DNA of 64,000 nt, taken from contig NC_003228.3 of assembly GCF_000025985.1 (NCBI RefSeq), positions 310,001 to 374,000 on the forward strand. Direction: 5' to 3'. Both the position numbers and the translations under genes were made by a program. Source of the DNA: Bacteroides fragilis NCTC 9343. Its GTDB lineage: Bacteria > Bacteroidota > Bacteroidia > Bacteroidales > Bacteroidaceae. Below the pieces are notes generated by a model, which was given only the letters and a program-made list of their open reading frames with translations, ran no database searches and had not been told where the DNA came from. Each line of letters starts with the position of its first letter. Within the stretch, counting starts at the first letter, position 1. Below are positions 27,485-36,085 of this stretch, piece by piece.

Positions 27485-29371
27485 ATGAAAAACAGATATT
27501 TTTTAATGGCTCTTGCTGCTGCAGGAGTATTATCGTTGAGTAGCTGTAATGGCTTTCTGGATACGAAGCCAAACGACATTATGACACAAGATCAGGTGTA
27601 TGCTGACCCGGCGTTGGTGAAATCTGTTCTGGCTAACTTTTATGGCCGTATCACTTTTGGACAACGTAATGAAGCAGTAGAAGATTATTTTATGCTGGAT
27701 GAGGCTATTCATTATGATAACAATAGTGAGGAGAATATTGACAGAAATAAATGGCGTCCTTATGACTATACATTGATTCGTAATTTGAATCAATTCTTAC
27801 AGGGCATTAAAGGATCTACTGCTGTAGATGAGGAGACTAAGAGACTTTATGAAGGTGAAGTTCGCTATATTCGTGCTTGGACTTATTTTTGTATTGCCCG
27901 TGGGTTAGGTGGTATTCCAATTGTAGGAGATGATGTATTTGACTATACCGGTGGTATGGATATTACTACAATTCAGGTTCCCCGCTCTACTGAAGCTGAA
28001 ACTTATGACTACATTATTAAGGAGTGTCAGGAAGCGGCTGCTATGATGAGTAAGCAGACTAATAAAAATAATTCTCGTGCAAACTATTGGGTAGCAAAAA
28101 TGTTGGAAGCACGTGCAGCAATTACGGCAGCGTCATTAGCTACATACAATACGGTGGCCGAACATCCTCAATTGAGGACTGCTGGTGGTGAAGTAGGTAT
28201 ACCCGCAGATAAAGCAGAAGGCTATTATCGTACAGCTTTAGCTGCTGCAAAGGAGGTTATCGAAGGAGCTGCAGATGGTACGGCTTCTCCATATAGATTG
28301 ATGTTAGCTGCTGATAAAACTTCAGAAGCTTTGGCTGATAACTTCTTTAAAGCAGTTTGTGAGAAAAGTGGTAATACTGAAGTTATTTGGACACGAGACT
28401 ATGCTACTCCTGGCTATGGTCATGAATTTACAAAGAATTGCTTACCTAAAAGTATCGAACAGGATACTGGCAGTGATAGAATGTCTGTATTATTGAATTT
28501 GGTTGAGGCTTATGAATCAACAGATGCAACGGAATCAGAACGTGGTAAAGCTGCAAAGTTCGATATAGGTACATTAGATGATCCTAAATTCTTTGATGAT
28601 CCGATGGATTTGTTTGCAGACCGTGATCCACGTTTGGCGGCTACAGTTCTTTTACCGGGCTCCACTTTTGATGGAAAATTAATAGAATTACAGGCTGGAC
28701 AACTGAACAAAGTAAATGGTCAATGGGTAGAAAGAACAGGTCGTAGAAATGAAACGGATGCCCAAGGACGATTGATTACTGCCAATAATGGTCCGTTCGG
28801 AGGTAATGAACGTGAAATTAACCGTACAGGATTTTTCGTTCGTAAATATCTGGATAAAACTCCTTTGGCCGGTACTCAAGGTACAAAATCAGCTATGTGG
28901 AATGTATATTTCCGCATTTCGGAAGCTTACTTGATTGCTGCTGAGGCTTCTTGGGAATTGAGTCGTAATAACAGTGATGTAGAAGCTCTGAAATATATCA
29001 ATGCCGTTCGTGAACGTGCTGGTATTCAGTCTCTAACTTCTATCGATCACCAGAAAATTATGCATGAGTATCAAGTGGAATTTGCATTTGAAGGTCATCG
29101 TTGGTGGGATTTGAAACGTTGGATGGAAGCTGATAATATTTGGACTGGAAATGAAAATGATCGTACAGCACAGCGTCTTGGCTTATGGCCTTACCGTGTA
29201 GTTGCAGATGGGGATGCTAATAATGGTAAATGGGTATTTGTAGAAAAGAATATGCAGACATTAGATTTATGGCGTAAACCGCTGAAGTGTACTGATGTTC
29301 AGTATTATTCAGAAATCGACAATGGTTGGATTAATAATAATCCGAAATTGGTTAAAAACCCGTATCAATAA
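27485..29371 (+). CDS. SusD-type surface glycan-binding lipoprotein
   Basis: A 628-residue lipoprotein (lipobox LSLSSC). It has SusD/RagB features: an N-terminal FLDTKPND segment, tetratricopeptide-like helices (YEGEVRYIRAWTYF, EAYLIAAEASWEL) and the C-terminal HRWWDLKRW signature. It binds glycans at the cell surface and caps the SusC barrel at 24274. The gene follows SusC by 7 nt. Confidence 0.96.
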   Translation: MKNRYFLMALAAAGVLSLSSCNGFLDTKPNDIMTQDQVYADPALVKSVLANFYGRITFGQRNEAVEDYFMLDEAIHYDNNSEENIDRNKWRPYDYTLIRNLNQFLQGIKGSTAVDEETKRLYEGEVRYIRAWTYFCIARGLGGIPIVGDDVFDYTGGMDITTIQVPRSTEAETYDYIIKECQEAAAMMSKQTNKNNSRANYWVAKMLEARAAITAASLATYNTVAEHPQLRTAGGEVGIPADKAEGYYRTALAAAKEVIEGAADGTASPYRLMLAADKTSEALADNFFKAVCEKSGNTEVIWTRDYATPGYGHEFTKNCLPKSIEQDTGSDRMSVLLNLVEAYESTDATESERGKAAKFDIGTLDDPKFFDDPMDLFADRDPRLAATVLLPGSTFDGKLIELQAGQLNKVNGQWVERTGRRNETDAQGRLITANNGPFGGNEREINRTGFFVRKYLDKTPLAGTQGTKSAMWNVYFRISEAYLIAAEASWELSRNNSDVEALKYINAVRERAGIQSLTSIDHQKIMHEYQVEFAFEGHRWWDLKRWMEADNIWTGNENDRTAQRLGLWPYRVVADGDANNGKWVFVEKNMQTLDLWRKPLKCTDVQYYSEIDNGWINNNPKLVKNPYQ

Positions 29372-29390
29372 TCTAAAATTAGAAGAGACA

Positions 29391-30098
29391 ATGAAAACAA
29401 TATCAAAGATTTTTTCAGTATTGCTGTTAGGAGCGATGATGTTTACCAGTTGTATGAAAGACAACTATGACGCTCCTGAGTCAATGTTGACAGGTCGTGT
29501 GATGTATAATGGTGAAGCATTGCAACTTCGTGGCAATGAAGCTGTACAATTACAGCTTTATCAACATGGTTATGCTAAACACGATCCTATTAATGTGTAT
29601 GTTAATCAAGATGGTATGTATTCTGCTAATTTGTTTGATGGTGAATATCAGATGATAACAAAGAGTGGAAATGGCCCTTGGACTTCTGAAGGGCGTGATA
29701 CTATCAATGTAACTGTTGCTGGCAATACAGTGCAGGATGTTGAAGTTACTCCTTATTATCTGGTAAGAGATGCACAGATGACCTTAGAAGGTAATAAGGT
29801 AAATGCATCTTTTAAAGTAGAAAAAGTTGCAGGTGGAGGAATTGACCGGGTATTTTTCATGTTAAGTACTACTCAGTTTGTGAATGATGCAGAACATAAT
29901 GTAGACCGTTATGATGAAACTGATAATTTGGATGCTTACGATGAAACAGGTAAATTATACACTTTTGCCACAAGAGACTATACGGATAATAGTATGTTCC
30001 AAACTGCTTTGAAAAGAGGCACATTGTTCGGTCGTATTTGCATCTGGCCTAAAGGCTCTGATCAGGGTATTTACTCTAAAGTAATCCGACTGAAATAA
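29391..30098 (+). CDS. DUF3823-like surface glycan-binding lipoprotein
   Basis: I use ATG 29391 (MKTISKIFSVLLLG), 19 nt after SusD; an upstream in-frame ATG inside SusD is unlikely. The 235-residue lipoprotein (lipobox MMFTSC) begins with a carboxypeptidase-regulatory-like beta domain (MLTGRVMYNGEAL to NTVQDVEVTPYYLV), then a second beta domain ending in GRICIWPKGSDQGIYSKVIRLK. This matches the DUF3823 layout often found straight after SusCD, in the position of SusE/SusF. It is likely an accessory glycan-binding protein on the cell surface. It is the last gene before a terminator. Confidence 0.85.
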   Translation: MKTISKIFSVLLLGAMMFTSCMKDNYDAPESMLTGRVMYNGEALQLRGNEAVQLQLYQHGYAKHDPINVYVNQDGMYSANLFDGEYQMITKSGNGPWTSEGRDTINVTVAGNTVQDVEVTPYYLVRDAQMTLEGNKVNASFKVEKVAGGGIDRVFFMLSTTQFVNDAEHNVDRYDETDNLDAYDETGKLYTFATRDYTDNSMFQTALKRGTLFGRICIWPKGSDQGIYSKVIRLK

Positions 30099-30122
30099 TT
30101 CATATCAATGTTTAATGTGGGG

Positions 30123-30150
30123 AGGGTGTCGGGTTTCCTGGCACCCTTTC
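30123..30150 (+). terminator. Terminator-like hairpin after the SusCD operon
   Basis: A short stem (AGGGTG-C paired with G-CACCCT) with a T-rich tail lies 25 nt after the DUF3823 stop. Confidence 0.6.
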
Positions 30151-30192
30151 TGTTTAAATAAACTTTTTATTAACTCTTAAAATAATTGTATT

Positions 30193-30612
30193 ATGAACAA
30201 AAGTTATTTTATTGGAATATTAATATTTGCAAGTATGACAGATATAATGGCAAATACATCGAAAAATGAAGAAGTAGAGGCTATTGTTTCTAGCATTGAG
30301 CAAACGGAATTTAGTGGTTATCAATTAGTTTTGCTTACTGGCGCTGGTAGTGGTATTATTCAATCAGTAGAATTGATCAATAATAAAACAATTAGAGTTT
30401 CAGTTATTCGGGGCTCACATGTTAGAATAGACCATCGTGCAAATGGCTTACCTGTTTATACGGAAAACTTCTTTATGGATGATAGTTCCACTTTTGAGTT
30501 TGAAGCTACGACCGAAAGTTTTTTGATTGAAGCTGATTATAATGGGGAAAGTTCTAGTAGTGGTACTAAACGATATGAAACAAGAATGTATGACTTAAAG
30601 TGGGTTCCTTAA
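30193..30612 (+). CDS. Small secreted protein of unknown function
   Basis: A 139-residue protein with an N-terminal hydrophobic export segment (MNKSYFIGILIFASMTDIMA). The mature part is rich in beta-strand-like stretches (IQSVELINNKTIRVSVIRG, STFEFEATTESFLIEADY) and ends in a lysine/aromatic tail (MYDLKWVP). I recognise no family with confidence; small DUF3244-like beta proteins are one possibility. It lies between the SusCD terminator and a GH43. AT-rich codon use resembles the SusCD genes. Confidence 0.55.
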   Translation: MNKSYFIGILIFASMTDIMANTSKNEEVEAIVSSIEQTEFSGYQLVLLTGAGSGIIQSVELINNKTIRVSVIRGSHVRIDHRANGLPVYTENFFMDDSSTFEFEATTESFLIEADYNGESSSSGTKRYETRMYDLKWVP

Positions 30613-30735
30613 GAGATAATAATGGTTTGTAAATATGACTGTATTTTAAAAATAAATTAATATAAATGAGATACTCCCCTTATTTTGCCTACATTTTAAA
30701 AGCTTTAAATAAGGTAATCTTTTTATTGTAATGAT

Positions 30736-31713
30736 ATGAAATTCTTTTTATTTTCCCTTTTTACTGTTTTTTCTTTCTGTGTTCCTTCCATTGCACAGCA
30801 GTATTCCAACCCCGTTATTAATTACAGCCTTCCCGACCCTACGGTTATCAAGGCAGATGATGGTTATTATTACCTGTACGCAACGGAAAATATCAGAAAT
30901 CTTCCTATTCACCGATCGAAAGATATGGTAAACTGGAGCTTTGTGGGTACGGCTTTTACCAATGAAACCCGCCCTACATTTGAGCCGAAAGGAAATCTTT
31001 GGGCACCGGATATAAATAAAATCGGTGATCGGTATGTGATGTATTACTCCATGTCTGTTTGGGGTGGAGAGTGGACCTGCGGGATTGGTGTGGCTACGGC
31101 AGATAAACCTGAGGGACCTTTTACCGATCATGGAAAACTGTTCCGGAGTAATGAAATAGGGATTCAGAATTGTATCGATCCTTTCTATATAGAAGATGGT
31201 GGTAAGAAATACCTTTTTTGGGGAAGTTTTCATGGCATTTATGGAGCAGAACTAAGTGATGACGGGCTCTCCCTGAAAGAAGGAATGAAACCACAGCAGG
31301 TGGCAGGCACAGCCTATGAAGGAACTTATATTCACAAACGGGGAGGCTATTACTATTTGTTTGCCTCTATCGGTCGTTGCTGTGAAGGATTAAAGAGTAC
31401 GTATACCACAGTGGTGGGGCGGTCGAAATACTTATTTGGCCCTTATGTAGATAAAAAAGGGGAATCGATGCTGGAGAATCATCATGAAGTGCTGATTGAT
31501 AAAAATGAAGCATTCGTGGGTCCCGGGCACAACTCGGAGATCGTAACAGATGATAAAGGAGCGGATTGGGTGTTTTATCACGCTGTCAGTGTGGCCAATC
31601 CTGAAGGAAGAGTGTTGATGCTCGACCGTGTAAACTGGAAAAAAGGGTGGCCTGTTGTAGAGGGTGATACACCGTCGTTGCAAGCAAAAGCACCTGTTAT
31701 CCGGCACAAATAA
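30736..31713 (+). CDS. GH43 glycoside hydrolase, arabinanase-like
   Basis: A 325-residue secreted enzyme (signal peptide ending near SIAQQ). It has a complete canonical GH43 site: general base Asp in LPDPTV, pKa-modulator Asp in NCIDPFY and general acid Glu in AYEGTYI. GNLWAPDINKI and VGPGHNSEI are typical of the arabinan-endo-1,5-arabinosidase-like branch. It is a single-domain enzyme with no carbohydrate-binding module. Its intact triad contrasts with the GH43 pair at 550 and 12047. The specific subfamily cannot be set without a search. Confidence 0.88.
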   Translation: MKFFLFSLFTVFSFCVPSIAQQYSNPVINYSLPDPTVIKADDGYYYLYATENIRNLPIHRSKDMVNWSFVGTAFTNETRPTFEPKGNLWAPDINKIGDRYVMYYSMSVWGGEWTCGIGVATADKPEGPFTDHGKLFRSNEIGIQNCIDPFYIEDGGKKYLFWGSFHGIYGAELSDDGLSLKEGMKPQQVAGTAYEGTYIHKRGGYYYLFASIGRCCEGLKSTYTTVVGRSKYLFGPYVDKKGESMLENHHEVLIDKNEAFVGPGHNSEIVTDDKGADWVFYHAVSVANPEGRVLMLDRVNWKKGWPVVEGDTPSLQAKAPVIRHK

Positions 31714-31782
31714 GGGAGTAAACATCAGTATGCTACCTACTTCTAATGGTATGGATACCTGTATATTACGTCTTATTCCGTA

Positions 31783-31888
31783 ATCTTTATCTTGTCCCGC
31801 GTACCCGGGCTGCCGTGCCCGAGTACGTGGATTCATGGGCACAGGCACCCGGACTCATGGGCCCGGGTATACAGGACGAAGTAAAGAT
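31783..31888. repeat. GC-rich imperfect palindrome downstream of GH43
   Basis: The arms 31783-31810 and 31861-31888 match at about 22 of 28 positions, both holding TACCCGGGC or its complement. The interior repeats a TCATGGGC unit. It stands out in an AT-rich region and could be a terminator-like structure or a small repetitive element. Confidence 0.5.
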
Positions 31889-31921
31889 CGCACCATTTCC
31901 AACTAATTAATAGAGAAAAAC

Positions 31922-32439
31922 AAAATGGTTCTTCTTCAAATTTGGTGGTAAGCTTTCTTTTACTCATGGAATCTAATTCAGTTTTCGGACGTGTAAGCCC
32001 TCTTTTATAGTTGACAAAAAAGGAAGTATCCCGGCTTTCGCCCGAAGAGTCCATCCGTGAGGTGAAGAAGCTAATCTTAGACTAAACCATCTGAAAATCA
32101 ATATCTTTAAGAAGTAAGATTTCTGTCCTCAAAAGCTTTGTTTTAACACAGAGTTAAAGCTTGTTCTTTGGATGTGAATAAGAAGTTCTTTAAATGCAAA
32201 AGACTTGTTATTTGCGCACAAGAACCTGCCAACTTGCAAAAGGCGTTAACAATGTTAATTGAAAAAAGGTATAAAGATGAAGATACCGGTTCAGACGGCG
32301 TAAACTCACTTCCGAAACTTGAGCTATCTTATTCAGCCGGTGTCTGTTTTTTCTTATTAAAGCAAGCAAAAAGGACAATTATCAACTTGAAAATAAAGAA
32401 ATAAAGAATTTACCACCAAATTTGAAGAAGAACCATTTT
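31922..32439. mobile_element. Degraded IS-like element with perfect 30-bp inverted ends
   Basis: Positions 31922-31951 and 32410-32439 are perfect 30-bp inverted repeats. If the true tips start at the GG (31927 and 32434), they read GGTTCTTCTTCAAATTTGG, resembling GG-TCTTC tips of ISL3-family elements. The 518-bp interval is too short for a transposase. A small frame from ATG 31966 (MESNSVFGRVSPLL) hits TAG at 32008, then continues for 24 codons in frame (KKEVSRLSPEESIREVKK), suggesting the decayed start of a transposase. I see no matching 8-bp target duplication. The whole gap 31714-32749 holds only this element, the palindrome before it, a repeat arm and operator copy E. Confidence 0.5.
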
Positions 32440-32477
32440 TCGTATGAGAGACGTCCGGTTTCGGAAGATTCTGTGGA

Positions 32478-32502
32478 ACTCTGTGTGGCTCTGTGGTGAA
32501 TG
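32478..32502 (+). repeat. Single CACAGAG-family repeat arm
   Basis: ACTCTGTGTGGCTCTGTGG followed by TGAAT matches the right arms at 4322-4343 and 42581-42631. No paired left arm is seen nearby. Confidence 0.5.
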
Positions 32503-32651
32503 ATGCCACATCCTCAGCCGTGAGAACCACAAATGATTTCTTTTAATATTACCGGATGTTTCCTGACCTTACGGATGGAATGGACAAATTTCGGTCAAAA
32601 GCCTGCTACATATGTTCCATTATTGATAGTAATCGGTTTATCCCCCGTTTT

Positions 32652-32719
32652 TGGTCAGTTTTTGCTATTTATTGAATAATAATTATCCTCCTTTCTCCAA
32701 TATTTCCCCAATCTTTGTA
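32652..32719 (+). promoter_or_regulatory. PUL operator/promoter copy E (drives GH76-to-epimerase operon)
   Basis: TGGTCAG (32652-32658), 14 nt, TGAATAA (32673-32679), TTTATTGA at 32668-32675, 37 nt, then the -7 box CTTTGTA at 32713-32719. The ATG follows at 32750. Confidence 0.82.
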
Positions 32720-32749
32720 ACATGAAAATTTAAAATCTGAGGCAAAAAC

Positions 32750-33868
32750 ATGAAAAACAAAGTACTGATCATAGTAGCTATCTTATTACTTCTTCCCAAT
32801 GCAATGGCATGGGCACATCAGCCCGCAGACGGAAACCTGAAGCATTTTACAAAGAAAGACGCGACGACGGCGATGGATGCTTTTCATTCTACTTTTTATA
32901 ATCCGGATATGAAGTTGTATGCCATATCTTCGGATATGAAAGGAAGAGCTGCCATCTGGGTACAGGCTATCTATTGGGATATGATTATGAACGCGTATAA
33001 ACGTACGAAGGCTCCTAAATATCGCCGGTTGATAGAAGAGGTGTATCAGGGAGGATACGAACAATATGATAAATACAATTGGGACAATAAAATCGAATGG
33101 TTTATTTATGATGATATGATGTGGTGGATTATTTCGCTGGCACGTGCTTACGAAATCACGAATGACCCGAAATACCTGGCACATGCCTCTTCGGGATTCT
33201 ACCATGTCTGGAAAGAGTCGTATGATAAAGAAAGGGGGGGCCTGTGGTGGAACTTCAAGCACGATGGAAAGATGGCTTGCATCAACTATCCGACTACGGT
33301 GGGCGCCATGACTCTTTATAATGTAACCAAAGATCCCGATTATCTGGAAAAGGCAAAAAGTGTATATGCATGGTCGAGGGATGTTTTTTTCGACAAGGAG
33401 AAAGGCCGCATAGCAGACAATATGCACTATCATTTCCAGAGACAGAACGGTATGGACATAGACTGGACAACCCAACTTTATAATCAGGCTACATTTATCG
33501 GTTCGGCCGTGATGCTGTACAAAGCAACCGGCGAGAAAGCTTATCTGGACGATGCCGTTCTGGCTGCCGACTACGTCCGCAACGAGATGTGTGATGCCGA
33601 TGGATTGCTTCCGTTCAAAAATGGAGTGGAACAGGGAATTTATGCTGCCATCTTTGCACAGTACATCATTCGCCTGATAGAAGATGGCAATCAGCCCCAA
33701 TATATGGACTGGCTTCGTCACAACATAGACGTGGCGTGGAACAACCGGGATGTAAACCGTAATGTGACATTCAAGGATGCAGCCAAACCCTGCCCGACAG
33801 GTGTGATGGAAAGCTATGATGCCAGCGGATGTCCCGCACTGATGCAAGTGATTTCTCCATTCAAATAA
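32750..33868 (+). CDS. GH76 endo-alpha-1,6-mannanase-type enzyme, second
   Basis: A 372-residue secreted enzyme (signal peptide ending near MAWAHQ). GH76 features are the catalytic Asp121-Asp122 (IYDDMMWW), GGLWWNFKHDG, and YNQATFIGSAVMLY. It is divergent from the GH76 at 4349, so the two probably differ in cut site or chain length. No lipobox is visible. As the first gene of the operon after operator copy E it is followed by an unrecognised enzyme, a GtaA-like protein, GH92 and GH125, a set suited to stepwise breakdown of alpha-mannan in the periplasm. Confidence 0.92.
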   Translation: MKNKVLIIVAILLLLPNAMAWAHQPADGNLKHFTKKDATTAMDAFHSTFYNPDMKLYAISSDMKGRAAIWVQAIYWDMIMNAYKRTKAPKYRRLIEEVYQGGYEQYDKYNWDNKIEWFIYDDMMWWIISLARAYEITNDPKYLAHASSGFYHVWKESYDKERGGLWWNFKHDGKMACINYPTTVGAMTLYNVTKDPDYLEKAKSVYAWSRDVFFDKEKGRIADNMHYHFQRQNGMDIDWTTQLYNQATFIGSAVMLYKATGEKAYLDDAVLAADYVRNEMCDADGLLPFKNGVEQGIYAAIFAQYIIRLIEDGNQPQYMDWLRHNIDVAWNNRDVNRNVTFKDAAKPCPTGVMESYDASGCPALMQVISPFK

Positions 33869-33896
33869 CAACACAAACACGTGACAACACAAACAC

Positions 33897-36059
33897 ATGA
33901 GTAAGAGGGTATTAGTTTTGATTGGTTTGTTTTTGGCCTGTGGCGGCGTCTATTCTCAAACCGCCACAGGCACAAAAACGAATTTCCAGACAGCAGAGTC
34001 GTGGAAACCGGAAACAGATGTGCGTGCCGATGCCGTGATGGTATACGGAACGCTGGATAAGAAAGGCGTTACTTTTGAGCAACGCGTTCAATCGTGGAGA
34101 GACAAAGGATACCGGGCCGAGTTTATGACAGGGGTAGCCTGGGGAGATTATCAGGATTATTTTCTTGGAAAATGGGATGGGGTGAAAGATCACCTCAAAG
34201 AGGGCCAGCGCGACCGCGAGGGGCGGGAGATTGCGCACGGGCACTTGATTCCCTATATTGTGCCTACTGAGAGTTTCATCCGTTACATGCAGGAGAAGCA
34301 GATCAAACGGGTGATCGATGCGGGCATTACTTCTATTTATCTGGAAGAACCGGAATTTTGGATGCGGGGCGGATACAGTGAAGCCTTCAAATCCGAATGG
34401 CAAAAATATTATGGATTCCCGTGGAGAGCTCAACATGAATCTCCTGAGAATACCTACTTATCGAATAAACTGAAATATTATCTGTACTACAACGCGCTTA
34501 ATCAGATATTCACGTATGCCAAAACGTACGGCAAATCGAAAGGACTGGATGTGAAGTGCTTTGTGCCTACACATTCACTTGTCAACTATACATCGTGGCA
34601 GATCGTAAGTCCCGAAGCGAGCCTGGCTTCGCTGGATTGTGTGGATGGGTATATCGCGCAGGTCTGGACGGGAACCGCCCGCGAACCGAACTATTATGAC
34701 GGAGTGAAGAAAGAACGGGTATTTGAGAATGCTTTTCTTGAATATGGATGTATGAAATCGATGACAGCCCCGTTAAACCGCAAGATGTACTTCCTGACCG
34801 ACCCCATCGAGGACCGGGCGAAAGACTGGCTCGATTATAAAATAAATTACCAGGCTACTTTTGCCGCCCAACTGATGTATCCGGCGGTAGACACATACGA
34901 AGTGATGCCTTGGCCGGACCGTATTTATCAGGGGCTGTACCAAGTAGCGGGAACAGACCGGAAAGAACGTATTCCGCGTGACTACTCCACACAGATGCAG
35001 ATTATGGTGAATACGCTGAACGACATACGGACTTCGGAAACTCAGGTGAGCGGTACGCACGGCATCGGGGTACTGATGGCAAATTCGCTGATGTTTCAGC
35101 GTTTCCCCGGTCATGATGGCTATGACGATCCGCAATTCAGCAGTTTCTATGGACAGACCCTGCCGTTATTGAAAAGAGGAATACCGGTGGAGTTGGTACA
35201 CATGGAGAATACTCCGTTCGGCGACACATTCAAGGGGCTGAAGGTGCTTGTAATGTCTTATTCGAACATGAAACCGATGGAACCCCGATATCATGATTTT
35301 CTGGCAGACTGGGTGAGAAAAGGCGGAGCGCTGATCTATTGCGGCGAAGATATCGATCCTTATCAGTCGGTGCTTGAATGGTGGAATTCCAACGGAAATC
35401 AATATAAGGCTCCTTCGGAACATTTGTTCGAGAAACTGGGACTGGACAGAGTACCTGCTGCCGGAACTTACCCTTGTGGAAAAGGTATGGTGACCGTTAT
35501 ACGTGAAGATCCGAAACACTTTGTGCTGAAAAGCGGAAATGACTGGCAATATTTCGATGCGGTTTCGGCTGCTTACAGAAAGAGTGCCGGGAAAGAAGTA
35601 GAACTGAAAAACAGTTTCCTGCTCGAACGGGGACCATATACCATTGCTGCCGTATTGGACGAAAGTGTATCGGATGCTCCGATGGAACTTTCGGGGGTGT
35701 ATATCGACCTGTTTGATAAGGATCTTCCGGTATTGACACATAAGGTGATTCGTCCGGGCGAACAAGGTTACTTATATAATGTCAAACGGATTTCGGGACG
35801 GGCAAAGGCGAAAGTGCTTTGCGGTGCTTCCAGGATATACGATGAAAAGGCAGGAAAACGAAGTTATTCGTTTGTAGCCAAGAGCCCGTTGCATACGACT
35901 AACGCTTCGAGGATATTGCTCCCTAAACAGCCGATACGGGTTTGTGTGAACGGGAAAGAAGAACCTCAGCCGGAGAAATTGTGGGAAGAGCGTTCGCGTA
36001 CCCTGCTCTTGAAGTTCGAGAACGACCCCGCCGGCGTGCAAGTAGATATTGAATGGTAA
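33897..36059 (+). CDS. Uncharacterised protein, probable GH-A-fold glycoside hydrolase
   Basis: A 720-residue secreted protein (signal peptide ending near GGVYSQ). I do not recognise a named family with certainty. Residues of about 40-380 look like a TIM barrel: AGITSIYLEEPEFW puts acidic residues at 150-153 at a strand end, a usual acid/base site, and MYFLTDPIED puts Glu305 at another, a usual nucleophile site. About 385-505 resembles a glutamine-amidotransferase-like Rossmann domain (GLKVLVMSYSNM, WVRKGGALIYCGED), followed by a C-terminal beta domain. This order recalls GH42 and GH164-type enzymes. It lies 28 nt after GH76 in the mannan operon. A glycosidase role is inference from fold hints and context. 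Confidence 0.6.
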   Translation: MSKRVLVLIGLFLACGGVYSQTATGTKTNFQTAESWKPETDVRADAVMVYGTLDKKGVTFEQRVQSWRDKGYRAEFMTGVAWGDYQDYFLGKWDGVKDHLKEGQRDREGREIAHGHLIPYIVPTESFIRYMQEKQIKRVIDAGITSIYLEEPEFWMRGGYSEAFKSEWQKYYGFPWRAQHESPENTYLSNKLKYYLYYNALNQIFTYAKTYGKSKGLDVKCFVPTHSLVNYTSWQIVSPEASLASLDCVDGYIAQVWTGTAREPNYYDGVKKERVFENAFLEYGCMKSMTAPLNRKMYFLTDPIEDRAKDWLDYKINYQATFAAQLMYPAVDTYEVMPWPDRIYQGLYQVAGTDRKERIPRDYSTQMQIMVNTLNDIRTSETQVSGTHGIGVLMANSLMFQRFPGHDGYDDPQFSSFYGQTLPLLKRGIPVELVHMENTPFGDTFKGLKVLVMSYSNMKPMEPRYHDFLADWVRKGGALIYCGEDIDPYQSVLEWWNSNGNQYKAPSEHLFEKLGLDRVPAAGTYPCGKGMVTVIREDPKHFVLKSGNDWQYFDAVSAAYRKSAGKEVELKNSFLLERGPYTIAAVLDESVSDAPMELSGVYIDLFDKDLPVLTHKVIRPGEQGYLYNVKRISGRAKAKVLCGASRIYDEKAGKRSYSFVAKSPLHTTNASRILLPKQPIRVCVNGKEEPQPEKLWEERSRTLLLKFENDPAGVQVDIEW

Positions 36060-36085
36060 AAACTATAAAAAAAGAATCTGAAGTT

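Noticed and set aside
32168..32404. 78-codon ORF inside the IS-like remnant
   Set aside because: It does not resemble a transposase and ends at the inverted end; probably chance.
32786..33898. 370-codon antisense ORF across GH76
   Set aside because: It mirrors the GH76 gene, which has clear catalytic motifs and an operator in front; the antisense product has no recognisable domain.
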